Assembly: GCA_964557845.1 (NCBI GenBank)
Contig: CAZLBV010000345.1
Coordinates: 1 to 22,429, forward strand
Length of the DNA: 22,429 nt
Reading direction: 5' to 3'
From: CAZLBV01 sp964557845
GTDB taxonomy: Bacteria; Acidobacteriota; Aminicenantia; Aminicenantales; Aminicenantaceae
The notes under the pieces were generated by a model. That model did no database searches. It saw nothing but the letters and a program-made list of their open reading frames with translations, and was not told where the DNA came from. Shown here in pieces: positions 9,574-16,211 of the stretch (position 1 is its first letter; each line of letters begins with the position of its first letter). Made by a program: the position numbers and the translations under genes.

Positions 9574-9771
9574 ATGAGGTGTTCTGTTAACTCGCAAAAT
9601 AAAAAAACACATTTCTATCTCCCTTTTCTTCTAACGACAAAAATAGAACAACAAACATATCCATCCCTCCCGCATGAAGGAGCAGGCCTGCACAAGGCCT
9701 GCTCCTCACCTCATTTATTTGATCCAAAAACTCTTTTTTTATTCGCTCCTATTATATTCATTAATATATAA
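9574..9771 (+). CDS. Doubtful 65-residue ORF under the sigma-54 promoter
   Basis: An ATG at 9574 has AGGAAG (9562-9567) six bases upstream and lies about 22 bases after the predicted sigma-54 start. The reading frame runs 65 codons, with Asn/Gln/Lys-rich sequence, a Pro/His stretch in the middle and a hydrophobic end (FLFAPIIFI). It resembles no family I know. A perfect 12-bp hairpin sits inside the frame at 9678-9706, which argues that this is instead a structured non-coding transcript. I list it because promoter, ribosome site and start line up, but it may well not be translated. Confidence 0.2.
   Translation: MRCSVNSQNKKTHFYLPFLLTTKIEQQTYPSLPHEGAGLHKACSSPHLFDPKTLFLFAPIIFINI
9678..9706 (+). 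terminator. Strong hairpin, possible terminator or structured RNA element
   Basis: AGGAGCAGGCCT and AGGCCTGCTCCT form a perfect 12-bp stem with a five-base loop (GCACA). Downstream is only a loose T-rich stretch (TCATTTATTT), so it is not a textbook Rho-independent terminator. It lies about 125 bases after the predicted sigma-54 start and would mark the end of, or a domain in, a short transcript. Confidence 0.5.
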
Positions 9772-9792
9772 TTACCCAGAATTACTCCCATA

Positions 9793-9830
9793 AAAGGAGG
9801 CCAGGTGTTATCAAATGCCTGCCCTCCTTT
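9793..9830. terminator. Second hairpin, possibly bidirectional terminator
   Basis: AAAGGAGG-C-CAGG pairs with CCTG-C-CCTCCTTT: eight plus four base pairs around one C/C mismatch, extendable by two G-T pairs, with a loop of about eight bases. The stem starts with A residues and ends with T residues. Read on the minus strand it is followed by TTTTA. It separates the sigma-54 transcript from the promoter of the next gene. Confidence 0.45.
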
Positions 9831-9881
9831 ATCTTAAAACAATTTTTGTAGGATACGCTATCTAACCCTCCTTTTATTATC

Positions 9882-9910
9882 TTGATCAGTAATAAATCTA
9901 TTTTGATAAT
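9882..9910 (+). promoter_or_regulatory. Sigma-70 promoter of the DUF5010-type gene
   Basis: -35 TTGATC (9882-9887), a 17-base spacer and -10 GATAAT (9905-9910) predict a start near 9917. The -10 is inside the first palindrome of the operator described in the next entry. Confidence 0.55.
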
Positions 9911-9935
9911 ATCAATTCCCAGTTGATATTATCAA
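9903..9935. promoter_or_regulatory. Paired palindromic operator overlapping the promoter
   Basis: TTGATAATATCAA (9903-9915) and TTGATATTATCAA (9923-9935) are perfect inverted copies of each other separated by seven bases. Each is itself a near-palindrome (TTGATA-n-TATCAA). Their centres are 20 bp apart, about two helical turns. The first covers the -10 box and the second lies just after the predicted start. This is the arrangement expected for a dimeric repressor binding cooperatively to one face of the DNA. The repressor is not encoded in this window. Confidence 0.6.
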
Positions 9936-9962
9936 TATGATTCATTAGAATTGGCTGGAAAA

Positions 9963-11513
9963 ATGAAAAAAAATACCGGATGTGTACCTATAATCATCTT
10001 CATTTTTTGTTTTTTTTGGCAGCTCCTCCCAGCTCAAATAAAGACTCAAAAACAGCGGATTTCTAACCCTCCCTGGAAAAAACAAGCTGCGGTATTTTAT
10101 TTTTACTGGTATGACAGTTATACCGGGCTTCATTTTTATAATAAAAATGGGAAAGATTCTTTTATGGATCATCCACCTCAGGATCAGTTAAGCCGGTACA
10201 GTTACCGTGACACCGCATGGCATAGGGAACAACTGAAAGCGATGATGAAAGCGAAAATAGATATCGTACTGCCGGTCTATTGGGGAGATGAAAACTGTCT
10301 ATTCTGGAGCCAAACCGGTTTAAAAAGACTGGTGAGAGCTGTGAAAGGTCTTCATCAAAGAGGGTTTTCCCCTCCTCGCATCGGTATGTTTTTTGATACC
10401 ACTTCACTTCAAAATCAAAATAAAGGAAAATTACCTGATCTGACTAAAATTAGGGGAAAGAGGCTTTTTTACCAGATGATATCTGATTTTTATTCCTTGA
10501 TCCCCCAAGATGTGTGGGCCCGTGTAAACAACAAACCGCTTATATATCTCTATAGTTCATCTTTTGTATCAAATTACAGCCAAGCAAGCTTTGACTTCGT
10601 ATACAAGAATTTCAAGAAAGATTTTGGAGTCAAGCCCTTTATTGTTAAGGAAACATCATGGAAGAACATTTCTGCTGACGGCATGTATACCTGGGGCGCT
10701 TCACTCTTCGGCCCAACCATTTGGGGTAGAATCGGCAATCTGGGCCCCGGATACGATGACACTGCCTGTGATCGTTTCCAGACCAGAAAAAAGGACCGGG
10801 AACAAGGCGGTTTTTATTCGGCCGGCTGGGAAAAAATAATAGGCGCGGGTGCATTTCTGGTCACGATCGAAACCTGGAATGAATGGCATGAAGGCTCTGA
10901 GATCGCAGCCTCAAAAGAATACGGAAAAAAGTATTTAGATATGACTGCTGAATATATTGACCTATGGAAGAAAACCGATTACAACACATATTCCTATGTA
11001 TGGTTTAAACCAAGCTTAAATCCCCACATCAGCGGACTCTGGCCGGTTGATAATCTGCAAAACAGTAACTGGAAGTTGAAAACCATTAATAACCGGGAAA
11101 GCCTATACCTTTCCGATAGTAAAAAGTCTATTTCAAATGGTCTTTATTTAGATGTCAATGATTCCTTTTCGCACTCGAAAAAAGAAACAATCTGGATAAC
11201 CATAGAATATTTAGACCAGGGTTCAAATTCCTGGTTTATTCAATATGACAGTGAGACCGATCCCCGAAAAAATACTCATCTGGTTTCATTGCGGAATACC
11301 CGTCAATGGAAACTGTTCACTTTTAAACTGACAGATGCCTATTTCGGAGGACGTATGGCTTCAGGGGCAGACCTGATCCTGAAAATGAGACATGACCGGG
11401 ATCCCATATATTTCGGCCGCATATGGATATCCAAACATCCGCCCATGGGTCAGGCGCCCAGTATCCATAGAAGACAAAGGGTCGCCTTCTATCTCCGAAA
11501 TATCGTCTTTTAG
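9963..11513 (+). CDS. Exported glycosidase-like protein (DUF5010/GH99-type)
   Basis: 516 residues from ATG 9963. An in-frame TTG at 9951 is less likely. The signal peptide runs to about residue 25 (KKN, long hydrophobic run, LLPAQ). The N-terminal domain has the layout of DUF5010 and glycoside-hydrolase family 99/71-like (beta/alpha)8 barrels: an opening strand VFYFYWYDSY, the segment DTAWHREQLKAMMKAKIDIVLPVYWG (about 84-108), and the acidic motif ETWNEWHEGSEI (303-314) with candidate catalytic or substrate-binding glutamates 303, 307, 310 and 313. Residues about 385-490 look like a beta-sandwich carbohydrate-binding module. A secreted or periplasmic polysaccharide-acting enzyme is the likely role. 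Substrate and mechanism are unknown. Its own promoter and palindromic operator suggest induction by a sugar or a regulator's ligand. Confidence 0.72.
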   Translation: MKKNTGCVPIIIFIFCFFWQLLPAQIKTQKQRISNPPWKKQAAVFYFYWYDSYTGLHFYNKNGKDSFMDHPPQDQLSRYSYRDTAWHREQLKAMMKAKIDIVLPVYWGDENCLFWSQTGLKRLVRAVKGLHQRGFSPPRIGMFFDTTSLQNQNKGKLPDLTKIRGKRLFYQMISDFYSLIPQDVWARVNNKPLIYLYSSSFVSNYSQASFDFVYKNFKKDFGVKPFIVKETSWKNISADGMYTWGASLFGPTIWGRIGNLGPGYDDTACDRFQTRKKDREQGGFYSAGWEKIIGAGAFLVTIETWNEWHEGSEIAASKEYGKKYLDMTAEYIDLWKKTDYNTYSYVWFKPSLNPHISGLWPVDNLQNSNWKLKTINNRESLYLSDSKKSISNGLYLDVNDSFSHSKKETIWITIEYLDQGSNSWFIQYDSETDPRKNTHLVSLRNTRQWKLFTFKLTDAYFGGRMASGADLILKMRHDRDPIYFGRIWISKHPPMGQAPSIHRRQRVAFYLRNIVF

Positions 11514-11538
11514 TGTAAACGTTAAAAAATAACTTCGC

Positions 11539-13059
11539 TTATTTGGCAAAGGCCTTGATACAGAAATTAGCGCTGGATTTATAGACTTTGGTCAAATCCG
11601 ACCATTTTTTCCCATTTGAACTTATCCAGCTCTCACCAGCATTAGCATCAGCATCACTGCAGTATCCGTTGTAATAATATTCCACGGCAGCGGGCCATGT
11701 ATGGGTTTTTGTCTTGGCTTTGATAACCACCGCAAATTTCTGGCCTTTTTTGATCGGGATATTATTGATCGGAAGGGTGAAATATCCGGGTGATTTGATC
11801 TTTCCACTCTTTTTATAGGCCAGAGTTCCTTTGGTAGGATCAGTATTATTGACTTTGGTATAAATATAAAGCGTGTAAGTAAAGACTGAATCAACACTAT
11901 AAAAACTCACCGCTTTTAAGGTCTCATTCTTCTTAGCCTGGAACATATTGGACATCCAAATAATTTTTCTGCCTGAATATCCGATATTGTCAACCCATCC
12001 GTAGGGATCATACTGATAGATGCTCTTGTAGTTGGTCACAGATTCATTATCATAGTCTTTAACGGCATCTGTCCCGGATTCATCTGTAAAAAAAGTGACA
12101 TAAGAACGTTTGCAGAAATAATTATCATAATAGGATACGTAAAAGTATCCGTTATCCCCCCAATTCTTCCCCCAGGAATTCTTTACGATATAGGCACCAT
12201 CTCCCGGAGGCTTCTTGAGAAACTTATTTCTGCTGAAATTATCATCCCAGCCGACAACACACACTCCGTGTCCTCCGACCTCGAGGCTCTTGTTGTAATA
12301 GGCATTAGTGGAAGAATTATAGCAGGAATTAGACCAGTACATGGACACATATCCAGCCCCAAATTTCATGATGGCATTTTTGATCAGCTTGTTTTTTTTA
12401 GCTGCGGTCTTGGGAGGAACCATCACTATTTTTTGGATATGCTTTTGGGTGTCTTTTTTCCCCATAGTCCCGTAATCGTATTTAAACTTCTTTTCCAGCC
12501 GGGGCCCGTCCCATCTGGTCAAATAAGCCGCTGACATATATTGATTGCCGCCTTCACATTTTCCGTAATCGAAGCCGTGATTTTCGATCATATGCTGCTC
12601 GGACCAATCCGGCTCTCCGGCAAAATCAATGGGAATCGATCTGTCGGCTCCATACTCATTCGATTCGAGCGAACCATAAGCAGCAAAACTCCAGCAGGAC
12701 CCGCAGTTCCCCTGGTTTTTAACTGACGTCATCCGATCCAAATTTATCAAACTATAACTGGAGGGGAGGTAGTCAATTTTGTTTAACCCTAAGGGCTTGA
12801 CCATTTTAGCATTCAATGGGGAAGGGGCTTCTCCCAGTGGATACCCGTCTTCAGTGAAGGTTCGGACCAGGCCCGCATCCCGGTCCAATAGATATTTCTG
12901 GAACTCCGGATTAACCGGAGCTGTCCGAATCTCCATATCTTCCTGGCCTATTGAATAATTTGACAGCAGGAAAAATCCTCCGGCCATAAACAGCATCAGC
13001 ACAGCTATGGTTAATCCAAACTTGAATAAAAACCTTATTCCTATTCCGTTGGCTTTCAT
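11539..13059 (-). CDS. Exported papain-like (C1A) cysteine protease with lectin-like C-terminal domain
   Basis: 506 residues from ATG 13059, chosen over the longer frame starting at 13140 because GGGAG lies just upstream and the protein then begins with a signal anchor (hydrophobic about 9-33). A propeptide-like region follows. The papain domain has the oxyanion Gln116 and nucleophile Cys122 in NQGNCGSCWSF, His264 in GGHGVCVVGWDD, and Asn294 in VKNSWGKNWGDNGYF. After the protease domain, about 180 residues (from about 325) form a beta-rich unit with motifs like FQAKKNETLKAVSFYS and LPINNIPIKKGQKFAVVIKA. This matches the lectin-like domain found C-terminal to C1 peptidases in clostridia and methanogens. 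The enzyme should cleave proteins outside the cytoplasm while the extra domain binds a surface or glycan. All catalytic residues are present. Confidence 0.92.
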   Translation of the reverse strand: MKANGIGIRFLFKFGLTIAVLMLFMAGGFFLLSNYSIGQEDMEIRTAPVNPEFQKYLLDRDAGLVRTFTEDGYPLGEAPSPLNAKMVKPLGLNKIDYLPSSYSLINLDRMTSVKNQGNCGSCWSFAAYGSLESNEYGADRSIPIDFAGEPDWSEQHMIENHGFDYGKCEGGNQYMSAAYLTRWDGPRLEKKFKYDYGTMGKKDTQKHIQKIVMVPPKTAAKKNKLIKNAIMKFGAGYVSMYWSNSCYNSSTNAYYNKSLEVGGHGVCVVGWDDNFSRNKFLKKPPGDGAYIVKNSWGKNWGDNGYFYVSYYDNYFCKRSYVTFFTDESGTDAVKDYDNESVTNYKSIYQYDPYGWVDNIGYSGRKIIWMSNMFQAKKNETLKAVSFYSVDSVFTYTLYIYTKVNNTDPTKGTLAYKKSGKIKSPGYFTLPINNIPIKKGQKFAVVIKAKTKTHTWPAAVEYYYNGYCSDADANAGESWISSNGKKWSDLTKVYKSSANFCIKAFAK

Positions 13060-13267
13060 AAAAGTCTCCCTTTCCAAAAAATATTTAAAGCAAATCCACG
13101 TACGATTCCTACCATTAGCATAAACCTTTAACTTGGTCAAGATTTAACATTTTTAATTACTTTATCGAGTTATGACGGTCCTTCCATTCTATATTTTTAC
13201 TCAGCTCAGGCAACCGGATTGAAGTGACAATTTCACAAGGGTAACAGCACACTACATGTCAGCTTTT

Positions 13268-13636
13268 TTAACCCTTAACATTCAATCCGGGCCTTCCAAA
13301 CAGATGTTCGATCAGGATCAATGATTGATCTGGGGAAACATCCATAAACTCTAACCCAAATTCATTCTGTTTTTCTTTTTCTTCAACAATATTCCATATG
13401 ACTTTTCCGCTTATCCTTAAAATATGGGTTTTTATACCTGTAATGGGCAAAATTATTCTTACGAGGGAGTCAACAGGATAAATTTTACTGCAGATCACAT
13501 TCATTCCATGCAGTGATAGGTTTTTTGTCCTGGCAAATGAAATTTCAGAAAGAATCTTCGCGTCTTTCTGGTTGATAAATCCCAAAGTTACTTTCTTTTC
13601 TCCTGCTATCCTGATCTCCCTTCTTCTGTTATCCAT
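13268..13636 (-). CDS. PilZ domain protein (c-di-GMP binding)
   Basis: A single-domain 122-residue PilZ protein. The RxxxR motif is present near the N-terminus (Arg5 to Arg9 in NRRREIR). The second motif is NLSLHG (39-44), the accepted (D/N)xSxxG form, followed by a beta barrel typical of the family (IRIILPITG, HILRISGKVIW, FGLEFMDVSP). With both ligand motifs intact it should bind cyclic di-GMP and act as an adaptor in motility, polysaccharide export or transcription. The effector partner is not evident. AAAGGAG lies a few bases before the ATG at 13636. A perfect -35 TTGACA is seen on the minus strand (13754-13749), but its -10 at 17 bp (TACTTT) is poor. It lies between the C1A protease and the phosphofructokinase, both on the same strand, with gaps over 200 bp, so it is probably transcribed alone. 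Confidence 0.85.
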   Translation of the reverse strand: MDNRRREIRIAGEKKVTLGFINQKDAKILSEISFARTKNLSLHGMNVICSKIYPVDSLVRIILPITGIKTHILRISGKVIWNIVEEKEKQNEFGLEFMDVSPDQSLILIEHLFGRPGLNVKG

Positions 13637-13859
13637 AGATCGACTCCTTTAGAAAAATATGCCTGGAAATCAGAATTTTAGGTGGACTGGAAAGGAAAAA
13701 CTCCTCAGCCGTTCCTATATAATAAAAAGTAAAATCATTTTGCTGCTCTGTCAAGCGATAAGTGTATCATTTAAGAAAAAATACTTCCTGATAAAACGTC
13801 AAATTCCATGTCAATAAATTGTTTATATGAACTATTGGCATTTTTTATGAATAATTCAG

Positions 13860-15065
13860 TTAATAGTCACTGGTCATTATAAACAGCGGTTTATAATTAA
13901 AACTCTTATAGAAGGGCCGTAGCCTGTCGCGATTATAATATTTATCCACATCCACAACTTTTTTTGTGCTGGTTACGACCTCGATCGGAACATTATCATA
14001 CTGACCATTTCTTAAACTGACCATCCTTCCTGAAGTTTTATCCAGGATCAAGTCAAGCGCAAGGTTTCCAAAAGCCATGGGAACAATTGAATCAATAGAA
14101 TCCGGATCCCCGCATCTTACCAGATAGCTTAACCGCTGGCTGATCACATTGATCCTTCTCCCATCATTGTAGTCAGGAGAGCATCGCTTTAAATATTCTG
14201 CGATTATATCTCCGATACCGCCCAATTTTTTATGACCATACATATCCTTTTCAAAATCCTTGTATACCATTTCACCACCTTCAATAGTAGCTCCCTCTGA
14301 TACGATCACAACCGAATATTTACTGGGATTGGTCATTCTATCTTGAGTTAAAAGTTCACAAAGCCGTTCAATTTTAAATGGATACTCAGGTATCACACAG
14401 CGATTGGCGGCCCCAGCCATAGTGGGCAGTAACGCCGTAAATCCAGCATACCGTCCGAACACCTCGATCACAAGAAACCGTTCGTGCGAACCAGCTACAG
14501 TACGCAGGGAATGAGTCATACTGATCGTTCTGGTAACACAGGTGCTGAATCCGATACAATAGTCCGTTCCCGGCACATCGTTATCCATAGTCTTGGGAAC
14601 TCCAATGATCTTAACTCCTTCCTTATGCAGACGGACAGCATAGCTCAAGGTATCATCCCCCCCAATAGGTATCAAATAATCAAGATTTAAAAATTCAATA
14701 TTTTTCAAAACTTCTGGAGTGAGGTCATTGATATCCTCTGTATATTTATCCTGAAGGTGGATCGGCACATTTATCTTTGGAATATGACTCGGCCGAGTTC
14801 TCGAAGTATGTAAAAAGGTTCCTCCGGTACGGCCGGCTTTATTTACCATTTCTTCATTGAGAAATTGATAATAATCATGATTAGTATGTTGATCGTCTCT
14901 TACCATATCAACCAGACCAGCCCAACCGCGCCTGATCCCTACAACTTCATATCCTTCTCTCTGAGCTCGAATAGTAATGGCTCGGATCGCAGGATTTAAA
15001 CCAGGCACATCACCTCCTCCGGTTAATATGCCGATTCTTAGTTTTTTTCTTTTTCCTCGTTGCAT
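13860..15065 (-). CDS. 6-phosphofructokinase, pyrophosphate-dependent type
   Basis: 401 residues, starting at ATG 15065 behind TTTGGAGG with a five-base gap. An upstream in-frame TTG (15077) overlaps the ribosome site and is not used. The fold is group A phosphofructokinase: N-terminal GILTGGGDVPGLN, nucleotide/PPi loop IGGDDT, catalytic PKTMDNDVPGTD and the sugar-phosphate motif EVFGRYAGF. Two positions distinguish phosphoryl donors. ATP enzymes have GGDG and PGTIDND, whereas this protein has GGDD (135-138) and PKTMDND (157-163), the combination found in PPi-dependent enzymes. It should interconvert fructose 6-phosphate and fructose 1,6-bisphosphate using PPi, reversibly, in glycolysis or gluconeogenesis. 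The donor assignment follows from established residue rules and is not tested. About 400 bp of non-coding DNA lies upstream. Confidence 0.9.
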   Translation of the reverse strand: MQRGKRKKLRIGILTGGGDVPGLNPAIRAITIRAQREGYEVVGIRRGWAGLVDMVRDDQHTNHDYYQFLNEEMVNKAGRTGGTFLHTSRTRPSHIPKINVPIHLQDKYTEDINDLTPEVLKNIEFLNLDYLIPIGGDDTLSYAVRLHKEGVKIIGVPKTMDNDVPGTDYCIGFSTCVTRTISMTHSLRTVAGSHERFLVIEVFGRYAGFTALLPTMAGAANRCVIPEYPFKIERLCELLTQDRMTNPSKYSVVIVSEGATIEGGEMVYKDFEKDMYGHKKLGGIGDIIAEYLKRCSPDYNDGRRINVISQRLSYLVRCGDPDSIDSIVPMAFGNLALDLILDKTSGRMVSLRNGQYDNVPIEVVTSTKKVVDVDKYYNRDRLRPFYKSFNYKPLFIMTSDY

Positions 15066-15380
15066 GGGAACCTCCAAATAAATTCCAAATATAAATATGG
15101 CTGCAGTGAAAAAATTCTACACAATCATCATACTTAAATTTATTTTAAAACATTTAGCTATCCTTCGAAACTTATTTTTGGAAGAATTAGGCTTTCTGTG
15201 AATATGTCCAATTTATGAACAAGGTAAGCTGGCCATCAGTTAATTCTTTCATTCTCAATATATTAAGCAACTTTCCCGGCCTGAAGTGTACATATGTTAA
15301 ACACTAACCTTCATTGCAAAAACCCCAAAAATATTGGCCTAATTTTATTATTATCAAATATTTATCATTATTTTTTCTCG

Positions 15381-15397
15381 TTGGCACTCATATTGCA
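15381..15397 (+). promoter_or_regulatory. Near-consensus sigma-54 promoter for the Fis-type gene
   Basis: TTGGCACTCATATTGCA matches YTGGCAC-N5-TTGCA in full. GG (15383-15384) and GC (15395-15396) are ten bases apart. Initiation is expected near 15408, which gives a 63-base leader ending in the ribosome site of the gene at 15471. Around it, 15066-15380 holds no gene I can support. Confidence 0.8.
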
Positions 15398-15470
15398 CAC
15401 ATCAGAAATGAATTACTTGGCTTCAGGAGATTTGAAAGAGATAGATTACCTAACTAAAGGATTTCCGGAT

Positions 15471-15761
15471 ATGGAAAAAAATAATAAAAGATATAAAGAA
15501 AAAACAATAAAAAACACTGACAGAAGGCCAGGTTATCTTTATTATAAAATGCTTACAAAACCTCAAGATAATGATGATGATTTTCCTTCCTTAGAAGAGC
15601 TCAAAATGGATTACATCCAATATCTATTAGAAATAACTGGCCAAGATATTGATGAAACAGCGGGTATTCTCGCAATCCACCCATCCCTACTCCATAAAGA
15701 ATTAAAAAAGAAGGGATCACCAGCTTATTTTAAAAATAAGGAAAAGGATAGCTTACCTTAA
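15471..15761 (+). CDS. Stand-alone Fis-type helix-turn-helix protein
   Basis: 96 residues. The open frame extends upstream to 15294, but the sigma-54 promoter lies inside that extension, so the start must be downstream of about 15408. ATG 15471 has AAAGGA nine bases upstream and is chosen. Residues 1-37 are basic and then acidic (DNDDD) and probably disordered. Residues 39-82 fit the Fis/NtrC C-terminal domain (HTH_8): SLEELKMDYIQYLLEIT, then GQDIDETAGILAI, then HPSLLHKELKKKG. Usual residues are G-N and AA-x-LGI, and here they read G-Q, AG and LAI. No AAA+ or receiver domain is present, so this is the DNA-binding part of a sigma-54 activator on its own. It may act as a DNA-bending or regulatory protein made when a sigma-54 activator fires. 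Targets are unknown. Confidence 0.72.
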   Translation: MEKNNKRYKEKTIKNTDRRPGYLYYKMLTKPQDNDDDFPSLEELKMDYIQYLLEITGQDIDETAGILAIHPSLLHKELKKKGSPAYFKNKEKDSLP

Positions 15762-15793
15762 ATTATATTTTGATTCTTAAAGTGCGGCTAAGG

Positions 15794-15826
15794 GAGGGGA
15801 CGATTCCAATGGGGAATGGTCCCCTC
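15794..15826. terminator. Long hairpin between convergent genes
   Basis: GAGGGGAC and GTCCCCTC form an 8-bp stem, continued after one G/G mismatch by ATTCC/GGAAT, with a five-base loop. It lies 33 bp after the Fis-type gene and 72 bp after the end of the minus-strand small membrane protein gene. No T tract follows on either strand, so intrinsic termination is uncertain. Protection of RNA 3' ends is an alternative. Confidence 0.4.
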
Positions 15827-15897
15827 AAGCCTAAATCAGGTGGGGCTAAAGAGTAAAAAATGATTATTCTGTATTTTTCACAAGTTGAATGTGACTA

Positions 15898-16086
15898 TTA
15901 TGCCCCTCGTAACACCCGGGCAGGAAAATTAATGATCGCTTTAAATAGATTAAATCCCGCATTAATTGTGATCCCAATAATACGAAAAGGCAGTAATAGA
16001 ATCCAGATAATCGGATAAAGAAACAGAACTAGCAGGGCTATAGGCCAACAAATAACCAGCAGAATAAACCAAAGCAGGATCTTCAC
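15898..16086 (-). CDS. Small hydrophobic membrane protein, 62 residues
   Basis: A GTG start at 16086 has GGAG eight bases upstream. Two hydrophobic stretches (about 3-24 and 25-45) are separated by a Tyr-Pro turn (FLYPIIWILL). They are followed by an amphipathic segment with a basic end (FPARVLRGA). Two membrane helices or a re-entrant hairpin are likely. I recognise no family, catalytic motif or toxin signature beyond general hydrophobicity. It lies 125 bp downstream of the oligopeptidase B gene on the same strand and could be its last operon member or separately expressed. The good ribosome site and membrane-protein composition support a real gene. Confidence 0.6.
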   Translation of the reverse strand: MKILLWFILLVICWPIALLVLFLYPIIWILLLPFRIIGITINAGFNLFKAIINFPARVLRGA

Positions 16087-16211
16087 CTTCTAATCTCCTT
16101 ATATCTTAGAACTATTTTTTGCTCCAACGGAGTGGACTCCCAAATAATAATACGTAATTCCAGAATAATTTGTTCACACAATATAAAAAAAGAAAAATTC
16201 AAATAATCAAA

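Noticed and set aside
11513..11560. Terminator hairpin between the convergent glycosidase-like and protease genes
   Set aside because: Only a 6-bp A/T stem (AAATAA/TTATTT) is present, without G/C pairs or a T tract.
13060..13140. Longer start of the papain-like protease
   Set aside because: It would put 27 residues before the signal anchor and has no ribosome site, whereas ATG 13059 has GGGAG upstream and begins the signal sequence.
13837..13852. Third sigma-54-like site (TTGGCATTTTTTATGA)
   Set aside because: The -12 element reads GA rather than GC and it points into the 3' end of the phosphofructokinase gene.
15066..15077. Four-codon extension of phosphofructokinase from a TTG
   Set aside because: It overlaps the TTTGGAGG ribosome site of ATG 15065.
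15294..15470. N-terminal extension of the Fis-type frame (59 codons upstream of ATG 15471)
   Set aside because: The sigma-54 promoter lies within it, so the transcript cannot carry an upstream start. The extension is also low in coding character and has no ribosome site.
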